A stretch of DNA of 64,000 nucleotides, from contig NZ_FZNZ01000001.1 of NCBI RefSeq assembly GCF_900187995.1, positions 62,001 through 126,000 of the forward strand, in the 5' to 3' direction. The notes beneath the pieces are model-generated. The model was not told the DNA's origin, ran no database searches, and saw nothing but the letters and a program-made list of their open reading frames with translations. The position numbers and the translations under genes were made by a program. Below are positions 14,601 to 24,600 of this stretch, in pieces (the stretch's first letter is position 1; every line of letters begins with the position of its first letter). This stretch comes from Prevotella jejuni (GTDB lineage: Bacteria > Bacteroidota > Bacteroidia > Bacteroidales > Bacteroidaceae).

Positions 14601-16892
14601 TTATAATGACTTCTTCTTTAGTTTCTCCACATAAGCATCAATAGCAGCAACAGCTGTGATGTTTACAATGTCACGTACAGAACATTCGAAATCGGTAAAG
14701 TGAATTGGTTTATTAAGACCCATTTGGATAGGACCAATGACCTCGGCTTCTGGGCTCAATGCCTGTAATAGTTTATAACCACTGTTGGCTGAAGACAAGT
14801 CAGGGAAGATGAGTGTGTTAACATCTAATCCTTTCAAGCGAGTGAATGGAAACTTCTCATCACGCAACTCTTTATTCAAAGCAAAGTTAACCTGCATCTC
14901 ACCATCAATAGCCAACTCTGGATATTCCTTTTGCAGCTTCTCAACAGCAGAGTGCACCTTCGATGGAGAACCTTCTTTATCAGAACCAAAGTTAGAATAA
15001 GAAAGCATTGCTATTGCAGGTTTATCATTGAAGAATTTAACCGAATTGGCAGCCAACTTAGCGATATCAGACAACACCTCATCATCAGGATGACGATTAA
15101 TCAGCGTGTCAGCAATATAGAATACACCCTTCTTAGTATTTAGAATATGCATCGTACCAAAGTGATTATACTCTGGTCGAATACCAATAACATCCTTAGC
15201 TACCTTAATCGTGTTGCTATATTTGGTGTAAAGGCCAGTGATAAACGCATCCGCATCACCATTCTCAACCATTGACATTCCGAAATAGTTACGTTCATAC
15301 ATCTTATCGTATGCCTCTTCAAATGTGTAACCTTCACGTGAACGCTTTTCAGCTAAGTGCTTTGCGTATGTTGCACGACGTCCCTGTTCTTTATCGGCAC
15401 GCATGTCAACAATCTCAATATCAGAAATGTCAAGTTTGAGACGATTAGCGACACGATTCAAGCGGTCAGGGTTTCCTAAAAGGATTGGAACACAGATACC
15501 TTCTTGTTTAGCTTGTACAGCGGCCTTCATCATCGTTTGGTGACCACCTTCAGCAAAGACAATACGTTGTGGATGTTGAGCAGCTGTAGCGTGAAGGGTG
15601 TGAGTTAGTTTTGTTTCCTGACCTAACATCTGAAGTAGATGCTGCTTATAAGCTTTGAAGTCCTTGATAGGAGTGCGAGCAACACCGCTCTCCATGGCAG
15701 CTTTAGCAACGGCAGCACTCACCTCAGTAATCAGTCGTGGGTCGACAGGTTTTGGGATAAAGTACTTAGGACCAAAGGTAAGGTCGTTTACATGATAAAC
15801 CTCATTCACCACGTCTGGTACGGTTTCTTTAGCCAAGTTAGCAATAGCCTGTACTGCTGCCATCTTCATTTCCTCGTTGATAGCTTTGGCATGAACATCC
15901 AAGGCACCACGGAATATGTATGGGAAACCAATTACGTTATTAATCTGATTAGGGTAGTCAGAACGTCCAGTAGACATGATTACGTCAGGTCGGGCAGTAA
16001 CAGCGTCGTCGTAAGATATCTCTGGAACAGGATTAGCCAATGCAAACACAATAGGATTCTCGTTCATTGAACGAATCATATCTTGTGTAAGAACATTCCC
16101 TTTAGACAAGCCAACGAATACGTCAGCACCCTTAATGGCTTCCTCTAAGGTATGTATATCACGACGGTCAGTAGCAAAAAGGGCCTTTTGTGGAGTCAGG
16201 TTCTTAGAGTCAGAAGTAATAACACCCTTAGAGTCGAGCATTACAATATTCTCCTTCTTCAGTCCTAACGCCATGTATAACTTCGTACATGAGATAGCTG
16301 CAGCACCTGCACCATTGACTACTAACTTAACATCAGCGATATTCTTTCCTGCTACTTCAAGTGCATTCTTTAGACCCGCAGCAGAGATGATAGCCGTTCC
16401 GTGTTGGTCATCATGCATAACAGGAATATCAAGCGTACGTTTCAGACGTTCCTCAATAGCGAAACACTCTGGTGCTTTAATATCTTCAAGATTGATACCA
16501 CCAAAGGTTGGTGCAATCTTCTCTACCGCCTCGCAGAATTTATCTGGGTCTTGTTCGTTTACCTCTATATCAAAAACATCAATACCACCGTATATCTTGA
16601 AAAGTAATCCTTTACCTTCCATGACAGGCTTTCCACTCATTGCACCGATGTTACCGAGTCCTAAAACGGCTGTACCATTACTGATAACTGCAACTAAATT
16701 ACCTTTGTCTGTGTATTTATATACGTCATCTGGATTCTGCTGAATCTCTAAGCATGGATATGCCACACCAGGCGAATATGCCAGACTAAGGTCTGTCTGT
16801 GTACTATAAGGTTTTGTAGGCTTTACTTCAATCTTGCCAGGACGGCCGTTGTTGTGATACTCCAAAGCGGCTTCTTTTGTTACCTTGACCAT
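14601..16892 (-). CDS. maeB: NADP-dependent malic enzyme (MaeB type)
   Basis: A 763-residue cytosolic enzyme converting malate to pyruvate and CO2 with NADPH formation. Residues 1-430 are the malic enzyme part: start MVKVTKEAALEYHNNGRPGK, substrate-site stretch TDLSLAYSPGVAYPC, metal-site region VMHDDQHGTAIISAAGLKNA, dinucleotide fold KLVVNGAGAAAISCTKLYM. Residues 435-760 are a phosphotransacetylase-like domain (RIVFAEGGHQTMMKAAVQAK, SSANSGYKLLQ), which in MaeB proteins is usually regulatory, responding to acetyl-CoA, rather than catalytic. The length matches E. coli MaeB (759). The start fits the family N-terminus, and the promoter box at 16939-16946 lies 46 nt upstream, divergent from the TetR gene. 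Confidence 0.95.
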   Translation of the reverse strand: MVKVTKEAALEYHNNGRPGKIEVKPTKPYSTQTDLSLAYSPGVAYPCLEIQQNPDDVYKYTDKGNLVAVISNGTAVLGLGNIGAMSGKPVMEGKGLLFKIYGGIDVFDIEVNEQDPDKFCEAVEKIAPTFGGINLEDIKAPECFAIEERLKRTLDIPVMHDDQHGTAIISAAGLKNALEVAGKNIADVKLVVNGAGAAAISCTKLYMALGLKKENIVMLDSKGVITSDSKNLTPQKALFATDRRDIHTLEEAIKGADVFVGLSKGNVLTQDMIRSMNENPIVFALANPVPEISYDDAVTARPDVIMSTGRSDYPNQINNVIGFPYIFRGALDVHAKAINEEMKMAAVQAIANLAKETVPDVVNEVYHVNDLTFGPKYFIPKPVDPRLITEVSAAVAKAAMESGVARTPIKDFKAYKQHLLQMLGQETKLTHTLHATAAQHPQRIVFAEGGHQTMMKAAVQAKQEGICVPILLGNPDRLNRVANRLKLDISDIEIVDMRADKEQGRRATYAKHLAEKRSREGYTFEEAYDKMYERNYFGMSMVENGDADAFITGLYTKYSNTIKVAKDVIGIRPEYNHFGTMHILNTKKGVFYIADTLINRHPDDEVLSDIAKLAANSVKFFNDKPAIAMLSYSNFGSDKEGSPSKVHSAVEKLQKEYPELAIDGEMQVNFALNKELRDEKFPFTRLKGLDVNTLIFPDLSSANSGYKLLQALSPEAEVIGPIQMGLNKPIHFTDFECSVRDIVNITAVAAIDAYVEKLKKKSL

Positions 16893-16938
16893 AGTTAATC
16901 TTTTACTTTTAATATTACAAAAATGTATTTTTGACTTA

Positions 16939-16946
16939 CAAAGTTA
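16939..16946 (-). promoter_or_regulatory. -7 box TAACTTTG for maeB
   Basis: Read on the minus strand this is TAACTTTG, 46 nt before the maeB ATG. It and the tetR box at 16990 face apart with 43 nt between them, so a regulator binding here could affect both genes. Confidence 0.65.
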
Positions 16947-16989
16947 GTAAAATCCACTTTAAATCAGATGTCATTATGAAAGTTTTTTG

Positions 16990-16997
16990 TAATTTTG
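16990..16997 (+). promoter_or_regulatory. -7 box TAATTTTG for the tetR-SGNH-MBOAT operon
   Basis: Perfect TAnnTTTG match followed by TCGC, 18 nt before the ATG at 17016. I find no clear palindromic TetR operator in the short spacer. Confidence 0.65.
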
Positions 16998-17015
16998 TCG
17001 CAAAAATAAAGTTTG

Positions 17016-17654
17016 ATGCATAATACAACTACAGAAACCACTTATCGGCAAGAACTTAAAGAGAGAATCCTCGTTGCAGCTCTTAACTTGTTCCATAAAC
17101 ATGGGATAAAAAGAGTGAAGATGGACGATATAGCCAATGTACTTAAGATATCAAAGCGTACACTTTACGAGATATACAGTAATAAAGAGGAGTTGCTTTT
17201 TGAAGTTATCCGACTTGATAAGAAGATAGAAGACCAGGCTATGACAAAGATAGACAAGTCTGGCCTGAATGTCATCAATGTTATCATAGAGATTTGTCGT
17301 TTCCGAATAGAGAAGATGGGTAAGGTCAATCCGCTTTTCTTTGAAGAACTCCACATGTATCCAGAGTTACTCGCTTATGTCCGTAAGCTCCATAAGGAAT
17401 ATGAAAGCGATGCTCATTCTTTCATTCAGCGTGGAGTTAAGGAGGGTTTATTCCTTCCTAATATAAACTATGAGATTATACGTATCTTGACAGTAGCCTC
17501 ACAGAATGCTATTATGAATCAGTTTCTTTATAAGAAGTATGATGTAGAGGAGCTGGGCTACGCAGCCATCTTATTCTTTGTAAGAGGATATTGCACCTTA
17601 GAGGGTATTAAATTATTAGATAAAGAGTTAGACTCACTTTTCAGTCGCAAGTAA
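17016..17654 (+). CDS. TetR/AcrR-family transcriptional regulator
   Basis: A 212-residue repressor-type protein. Residues 10-60 are the TetR helix-turn-helix: LKERILVAALNLFHKHGIKR, VKMDDIANVLKISKRTLYEI, with the family's final YSNKEELL. The remaining 150 residues are the helical ligand-binding and dimerisation domain, whose ligand cannot be read from sequence. The frame is also open from a TTG at 17013 directly before the ATG; ATG at 17016 is the better start. It lies 46 nt upstream of an SGNH hydrolase and an MBOAT acyltransferase on the same strand, so it probably regulates its own operon and perhaps the divergent maeB. Confidence 0.9.
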   Translation: MHNTTTETTYRQELKERILVAALNLFHKHGIKRVKMDDIANVLKISKRTLYEIYSNKEELLFEVIRLDKKIEDQAMTKIDKSGLNVINVIIEICRFRIEKMGKVNPLFFEELHMYPELLAYVRKLHKEYESDAHSFIQRGVKEGLFLPNINYEIIRILTVASQNAIMNQFLYKKYDVEELGYAAILFFVRGYCTLEGIKLLDKELDSLFSRK

Positions 17655-17700
17655 ACATTGTGCTGACAACAGATTATTTAGGTAAAAGATTACAGTTAAA

Positions 17701-19104
17701 ATGAAAGATAATACATACAAGACACTGTTGCTAACATTGTTAGTTGCATTGTTCCTTTTCCTATTGCATTTCCTTCCAACACTAACAATAGGAGATACAA
17801 AGTTACGTGAAATAGACATTCTAAGCGACCTTGCAAAAAAGAAGAAAGTACTCGAAGACGTCATTCCTTCGCCTAAGAAGCCTTCTTCTGTCGTTGCCTA
17901 TGATAAAGACGGGAAGGTTATCAACTTTAAGGAGGAGTGGCCAAAGGGTACAGAACGTATCGTTGACTATTCTGCAGGTAAACCTGGAGGACTTGATCAC
18001 TTCTATAGTCAACTGAACTTATTGGTTCAGAAACAGCAAGTAGGGCGTCCTGTTCGTATTGCTTATTATGGTGATTCATATATAGAAGGTGACATCTTAT
18101 TAGCCGACTTGCGTGAAGACCTTCAGAAATACTATGGTGGTTATGGCGTTGGATGGATAGATGCGGGTAATGACCTCGACCAATACAAGCATACAGTAGA
18201 TAATAGTTTCTCCGGACTGACCGAGCACATGGTTAAGAAGCCTGCAAGTTATGATGTCAACCAAGCAGGTATTGCAGAGCGTTACTATACCATGAATGGT
18301 CAAGCCACAATGACGTATGCTCCTTTCACTTTGTCTCATGACTATCCACATACCGAGAAGTGGGCAAGTACATTACTTTATCTACGTTCAAAAGGAGGTG
18401 CTAACGTCAGCTTCAACATAGATGGAGGCAAAACAAGTAACCAACGTGTAACCCCATCACCCGAGTTACAAGTAGTAAAGATGGACGGCATCACCTCTCA
18501 TGCTACCGTCAAGGTAGATGGAACGAATACTATTCTCTTCGGTACGTCACAGGAAGGTAAGGAAGGTATCGTGCTTGACAATTTCAGTATGCGTGGTTCT
18601 TCAGGTATAACACTGTCCAAACTTCCAGAACAGATGTTGAAGGAGTTTGCACGTGTACGTCCGTATGATCTCATTGTATTCCAGTTTGGTGTTAACGCTA
18701 TTGATGCCCAGACAACTCCAGAGCGATTGAAGAAGTACATGCGTGATATGAAACTTGTAGTAGACCTTTTCCACAAGTGTTTCCCAGAAACGAGTATTCT
18801 TATCGTTAGTAGTCCCGACCGTGGGTCAAAGTCTTCACCTGATGGTACGATGAAGGGTGTTGAGATGTTAGTAGGTTATCAAGAGCAACTTGCATCCGAC
18901 TGTCATGTTGGTTTCTATAATCTCTTCCGTGCTATGGGAGGTCCAGGTACGATGATGCGTATCGTAGACAGCCAGGATATGGGTACAAAAGACTATGTAC
19001 ACATTAATTATAAAGGTGGTAAATATGTCAGTCAGCGTATCTTTAAGTCTATCGTAGCCGGACAGAAGAATTATACAAGACGTGAGAAAATGATAGAACA
19101 GTAG
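17701..19104 (+). CDS. SGNH/GDSL-fold hydrolase, membrane-anchored
   Basis: A 467-residue protein with one N-terminal membrane helix (about residues 8-28, LLLTLLVALFLFLLHFL) and no cleavage motif, so the rest should face the periplasm. The SGNH domain starts near residue 110: block I RIAYYGDSYIEGD with nucleophile Ser126, block III VFQFGVNA, block V KDYVHINYKGG with the Asp and His of the triad. Such proteins are O-acetylesterases or acyltransferase partners for cell-wall or surface polysaccharides. The gene is followed 27 nt later by an MBOAT acyltransferase, so it probably acts with it, as in AlgI/AlgJ- and PatA/PatB-like pairs where the MBOAT protein supplies acyl groups across the membrane. 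The acceptor polymer is unknown. Confidence 0.85.
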   Translation: MKDNTYKTLLLTLLVALFLFLLHFLPTLTIGDTKLREIDILSDLAKKKKVLEDVIPSPKKPSSVVAYDKDGKVINFKEEWPKGTERIVDYSAGKPGGLDHFYSQLNLLVQKQQVGRPVRIAYYGDSYIEGDILLADLREDLQKYYGGYGVGWIDAGNDLDQYKHTVDNSFSGLTEHMVKKPASYDVNQAGIAERYYTMNGQATMTYAPFTLSHDYPHTEKWASTLLYLRSKGGANVSFNIDGGKTSNQRVTPSPELQVVKMDGITSHATVKVDGTNTILFGTSQEGKEGIVLDNFSMRGSSGITLSKLPEQMLKEFARVRPYDLIVFQFGVNAIDAQTTPERLKKYMRDMKLVVDLFHKCFPETSILIVSSPDRGSKSSPDGTMKGVEMLVGYQEQLASDCHVGFYNLFRAMGGPGTMMRIVDSQDMGTKDYVHINYKGGKYVSQRIFKSIVAGQKNYTRREKMIEQ

Positions 19105-19131
19105 GTTTGTATTTACATAACATAGAGTCAA

Positions 19132-20679
19132 ATGGAAACAAGTATATTTCTCAACCAGTTAATGGTTATCATCAATAATCTCTTACAAAACATAGAAACG
19201 TATATTGGAGGTCTTGAGTTTTCAAAGCTATCTGATATTCTTCTATATAATCCAAAAGAACCGCTCCTCTTCTCTTCTGGTGCTTTTCTTTTCATATTCC
19301 TTGTCTTCATGATAGGATATTACTGTCTACGAAAGAAGGTGGATGGGCGATTACTCTTCGTGACGCTCTTCTCTTATTATTTCTTCTATAAGAGTAGTGG
19401 CTTCTATTTCCTATTATTACTGATTGTGACCGTAAGCGACTTCTATATAGCACGTCGTGTTGCCAAAGGAAAATATCCAAGGTTATGGTTATGTTTGAGC
19501 CTACTTATCGACCTTGGACTTTTGGCTTACTTTAAGTACACGAACTTCTTTGCAGGAATGGTGACGCAGATGATTGGTGGTAATTTCCAACCTTGGGACA
19601 TCTTCCTACCAGTAGGAATTAGCTTCTACACCTTCAAGACCATCTCTTACGTTGTGGATATCTATCGCAAGAAGGCTGAGCCTATGGAGTCACTCCTCGA
19701 CTATGCTTTCTTTGTTAGCTTCTTCCCAACACTATTGGCAGGCCCTATCACTCGTGCAACCGACTTTGGTCCACAGATTCGTAAGCCATTGCATATTAGC
19801 CGTGAGATGTTTGCTCAGGGTGTATTCTTTATCATCATTGGTCTTTTTAAGAAGGCTGTTATCTCTGATTACATCTCTCAGAACTTCGTTGATCGTATCT
19901 TTGATAACCCTACACTCTTCTCTGGTGGTGAGGTTCTCCTTGGCCTTTATGGTTATTGCATACAGATTTATTGCGATTTCTCAGGCTATTCTGATATGGC
20001 TATCGGCATTGCCTTGCTTCTTGGATTTAAGATACCGATGAACTTCAATGCGCCACTTACGGCCGACTCCATGACCGACTTCTGGCGACGTTGGCATATT
20101 TCGCTATCAACATGGATACGTGATTACGTTTATATATCACTTGGCGGCAACAAGAAGGGAACACTTCGTATGTATTTCAACCAAATGGTTGCGATGACTG
20201 CTTGCGGATTATGGCATGGCGCATCCCTGAACTTCGTTGTATGGGGTGTTCTTCATGGTGCTTTGGTTTGTGTACATAAGTTCTGGTCGCAGACTGTTTT
20301 GAAGCATGACCGCCGTTACCATCCATCTGGTATTCGTCGTTTCTTATCAGTATTCATCACTTTCCATGTTCTTTGCTTCACTTGGCTTTTCTTCCGTTGT
20401 AAGGACTTTGATAGTGTGTGGATTATGGTTAAGCAGTTGTTCACAAAGTTTAATCCTTCCGTACTCCCCGATGTCTTCATGGGTTATAAGTATGTATTCA
20501 TGTTGATGATATTTGCTCTTCTTACCCATTGGATACCTGATTCTTGGCAAAATCGTTGTGTACGAGTCTTAGAGAAGGGTGGGGTTGTCCTCTCTGCTAT
20601 CGTGATTACTATCGTTATATTCATCATTATGCAGGTAAAGAGTTCTGAGATACAACCATTCATCTATTTCCAGTTCTAA
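19132..20679 (+). CDS. MBOAT-family O-acyltransferase (AlgI/DltB/PatA type)
   Basis: A 515-residue integral membrane protein with about ten to twelve helices. Family marks are clear: LLAYFKYTNFF, LPVGISFYTFKTISYVVDIY, FFPTLLAGPITRATDF, YCDFSGYSDMAIGIALLLGF, then FWRRWHISLSTWIRDYVYIS and the catalytic-His segment CGLWHGASLNFVVWG. The order and length match AlgI/PatA proteins, which move acetyl groups from the cytoplasm to an extracytoplasmic acceptor. It follows the SGNH gene by 27 nt and is the last gene of the unit; the terminator at 20707 lies just downstream. The transferred group and the acceptor (peptidoglycan, exopolysaccharide or lipopolysaccharide) are not determined by sequence. Confidence 0.92.
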   Translation: METSIFLNQLMVIINNLLQNIETYIGGLEFSKLSDILLYNPKEPLLFSSGAFLFIFLVFMIGYYCLRKKVDGRLLFVTLFSYYFFYKSSGFYFLLLLIVTVSDFYIARRVAKGKYPRLWLCLSLLIDLGLLAYFKYTNFFAGMVTQMIGGNFQPWDIFLPVGISFYTFKTISYVVDIYRKKAEPMESLLDYAFFVSFFPTLLAGPITRATDFGPQIRKPLHISREMFAQGVFFIIIGLFKKAVISDYISQNFVDRIFDNPTLFSGGEVLLGLYGYCIQIYCDFSGYSDMAIGIALLLGFKIPMNFNAPLTADSMTDFWRRWHISLSTWIRDYVYISLGGNKKGTLRMYFNQMVAMTACGLWHGASLNFVVWGVLHGALVCVHKFWSQTVLKHDRRYHPSGIRRFLSVFITFHVLCFTWLFFRCKDFDSVWIMVKQLFTKFNPSVLPDVFMGYKYVFMLMIFALLTHWIPDSWQNRCVRVLEKGGVVLSAIVITIVIFIIMQVKSSEIQPFIYFQF

Positions 20680-20706
20680 ATAGATTGAACTATATAATAT
20701 AAGGTG

Positions 20707-20752
20707 CAGCATACTGTTTAATAATACTTAGTTAAACGGTATGCTGTTTTTT
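20707..20752 (+). terminator. Terminator after the MBOAT gene
   Basis: CAGCATACTGTTTAA pairs with TTAAACGGTATGCTG with one mismatch, followed by TTTTTT. Confidence 0.88.
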
Positions 20753-21649
20753 ATGGACTTCTGTTAAGCCTTAAACGCTCATTACTCCCGATATGCCTTG
20801 TCTTCTTCTGTATAAGTGTGCCTAAATCGTGTGCTAAGGAACGTTTAAGATTGAGTAGGAAGTCTATTAGTATTTTTCTTGTAAAGTATAAGTTGAGACT
20901 ATCATACCTTCTCTAATAATTTACTGTTCATCCTCTTTTCCTCACTTCTAAGTGATTGGTAAATACATGAAAAATCATGACATAGCTTCAAGCTAAATAC
21001 CCTCTAAATCAGCGTGCAATATATTCTTTAATCTACTTTGTAATCTGCAACAAATCAGTAAGTTACAAACAGCGTCGGAGAAGAGGCCCTTCTTTGTCCA
21101 AGAAGAGCGTCTTCAGCACGCAAGAAGGGCATGTTCTCGAACGTTGAAAGGCCTCTTCTTACTTCAAGTGAATGCTCTTTCCGAATGGAGAGGGGAGTGA
21201 TTATTGAAATATCTTCACAAATCCTGTTTGTAAGTTCAGCATTCCCTGTTCATTTCTTATTCGTATTCTTATAGGGCTATCACGGCAATAAGGTTTCTAT
21301 TTGTGGGCATGTGAGCCTCAACATTGACCCCTCTGCGAATGGAATAGAGTGTGAATACCAAGGTATGTCACGAGTATTGTTTTTACGTGTAACGTTCCCT
21401 TTCCTTCTTCCCCTTGGTAGTGAAGATTGCAGTAAACCTTAGGCTGTTTTTAGTCAATAGGTAAGGTCTTATGGAAGTAACTATCAAGAAGCAACTTATC
21501 AACGCACAATTAAAGTCTTAATGTTTTTTGTTTTTTTACGTATATAAAGTCTTATATCTCGTTTTTTTTGTTTTACTTTGCAGTTAATTGAATAAGTTTA
21601 CTAACGTATTAGTCCCATAAACAAGGCTAAATTATCGAGAAAGCTATTA
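20753..21649. other. Non-coding gap before tamB, containing repeat copy R2
   Basis: About 900 nt. Copy R2 of the dispersed repeat occupies 20966-21230. The region to its right has no supported gene. TTACTTTG near 21569-21577 is a one-mismatch version of the -7 box and may serve tamB. Confidence 0.55.
20966..21230. repeat. Dispersed intergenic repeat, copy R2 (subfamily A)
   Basis: Opens CATGAAAAATCATGACAT, has the central AAGAAGAGCG and AAGAAGGGCATGTTC elements (21081-21136) and ends GTGATTATTGAAATATC, shared with R1. Its left arm is partly changed (GGAGAAGAGGCCCTTCTT). Confidence 0.75.
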
Positions 21650-24600
21650 ATGACTAACATATTTAACATGAAAAGAAGCTTGAAATGGCTGGTTGCGATA
21701 GTGTTTACACCAGTCATACTGTTTCTTATACTTGTTGCACTATTATATTGTCCACCAGTTCAGAATTGGGCTGCAAAGCGTGTGGCCACTTATGTTTCAG
21801 AAAAGACTGGGATGGATGTAAGCCTCGAACGAGTTAATCTCTCTTTTCCATTAGACCTTCAGTTAGAGGGGCTAAAGATGCTTCGTCCTAACGATTCTAT
21901 TCCTAATAAGAAAGATACGGTAGCTGACATACATCGCTTGGTGGCAGATGTAAGTTTATTGCCTTTGCTTGAAAGTAAGGTAGAAGTCAACGAACTGACA
22001 TTTACAAAACTGAAGACAAATACCGTTAACTTTATCGGTGACCTTCGTATTCGTGGCGATTTGCAGCGCTTACATCTCGTAAGTCATGGCATAAACCTCA
22101 TTGGCGACTCTGTTCGCATCAATAAAGCCGATATTGAAGGAGGATGGGTAGACATTGCATTGGGCGATACTGTGCCCGAAGACCCACACAAGAAGAAGCC
22201 ACTTTGGCGTATTAATATCGATAAACTCAACCTTGCTAAAACAGATATTCGCCTTCACATGCCAGGAGATACGATGAGTGTTCGTGCTAACTTCAACAAA
22301 GGTATGGTGAAGGGAGCCGAACTTCTTCTACATGACAACATCTATAAGGTAGCGAATGTAGATTGGCAAGGGGGCGATTTCAGCTATGATAAGAATTATG
22401 TACGGCATGCAAAGGCTGGCTTTGATGCCGCACATATAGCCATGGAGGACATCAATCTCGGTATAGACTCCTTCCTCTATGCTGCTCCAAAGATACGATT
22501 GCGTGTCCGAACAGCCAATATGAAGGAGAAAAGTGGACTGATAGTAAAGGATTTCCGTGGTCCTTTCTCTATGGATTCTACAAGTATCAATCTGCCTAAT
22601 ATGTATGTTCGCTTACCAGGAACAGAGCTGTCTGGGCGGTTCATGATGAACATGAACGCCTTTGCAGACAAGAATCCGGGACAGATATCAACTCAGTTAG
22701 ATGGTTTCCTACGCTTAGATGACCTGCAGCCATTCCTTACCTCCGTACCAAAGAACATCTATCAAGCACTTCCTCATCAACGTATTATCGTAAAAGGACA
22801 GCTCGATGGCAATCTTCGTTCGGCTATATTCAAGCAACTTCAATTAGCTATGCCAGGTTACTTCGACCTTACCAGCACAGGATGGATAGCTGATATTATG
22901 TCTGGAGCGGGTCGACTTCGTAGTGACTTGAGACTGAAGGGAACAGCAAGTAACTTACGTTTTGTTTCTAAGTTATTGCCCCGTAATGTGCGCAAGATAA
23001 TAGCCCTCCCACAGGGAGTTGGTATCAATGGTAATATCCATGTACGTAAAACGCTTTACACGGGTAACATCTTGCTGACACAAGGCGGTGGACGGATTCG
23101 ACTGAATGGTGCATACAGTACGGCAACAGAACTTTATCGCCTTTCAGCAGACGCAACTTCATTCCCTGTACATCATTTCTTACCTAAGATGGGGTTGTCG
23201 GCTTTCTCTGGAACGATAAAGATGCAGGGGCGAGGGACAGACTTCTTGAGTCCGAAATCATCGACAAACCTCAGTCTGCGTGTTCGTAGTTTCAGATACG
23301 GTAAATATGTGCTTGACGGATTGAATGGTGATATCTCTAAGCATGGAGAGCTTCTTGCTGCTCATGTAAAGAGCACTAATAGGATGTTGGCGGGTGATTT
23401 TACGTATAAAGGTAAGGTCAATACGCGTCTCGTAGATGGTCATCTGCGAGGCTGGTTACGTCGTGTTGATTTGCATGCAATGGGTTTGATGGCGGATAGA
23501 TACGTCGTGTCTGCATGGACAGATATAGACGTACGGTCGGACATGAAGAACAATCATCATGTAAGCGGTCCTCTTCGCTCATTCCGTCTCATGCAAGAAG
23601 GAAAGAAGAAGAGCCGACTTCTTGCTGCAGGTAACTTCAATGTACGTGCAGATGTACGGTCGGGTGCACTCGATACGCATTTGAAAGGCAATCTCTCTGA
23701 GGCTGATTTACAGGCCTTTGGGTTTGTAGATAAGCATTACATAACCTCTGCTGATGCGGATATTACGCTTCGTTCAGATATGAAGAAATACTATGCAGTA
23801 AGTGGAAATGTGGGTAACTTGTTGCTTAGCGAACATCGTAAGGGAAAACGAATACCATTGGTTGAAGGCAATTTCAACCTTGATGCTACAATGAGAGGCA
23901 GTCAGATTGAGGGTTCAATAAATGGTTCATTCCCACGTGTAGACCTTTATCAGTTGGGAGTCGTTGATAAAGCAATGTCAAGTAGCTTCTCGGCTAATAC
24001 CTCGTTTGCCATGTCTGGCAAGGATGATATGAATGTTCGTGGATTGATAGGAAACCTTCATGTAACCGACCAGAACCGAACTTACGCTCCAGGGGATGTG
24101 GATATCGACCTTATGAGTCGTCGAGATACCATACATGCAGTGTTGAATGGAGGTGACTTCCGACTTAGTACAGCATTTAATAGTAGTGTTAATCAATTGA
24201 CGGAAAGTGGGAAACGGATATACAAGATTGTACGTGAACAACTCGCTAACCGTCGTATAGACCAAGCTGCAATACTTCGTCATTTACCAACAGGGCACTT
24301 TACACTCCGTAGTGGGCGTGATAACTTATTCTCTAACTTGTTGGCACAAGAAGGATATGCCTTTAGTCAGGCGGATATTAATCTGACATCTTCACCAACA
24401 AAAGGTCTTGATGGAAAGATAAGTATTGACTCTTTGGTTTATAATGATATCCATTTGGATAGCATCAGAGCCGACCTCACCAGTATTGATGGGCAGTTGA
24501 ACTATCTGTTATCAGTAAAGAACAATCCTTCCAACACCTACCCTTATCATGGATACCTGCAGGGTGCGCTCTATGAACACGGCTTACAAACACATGCAAC

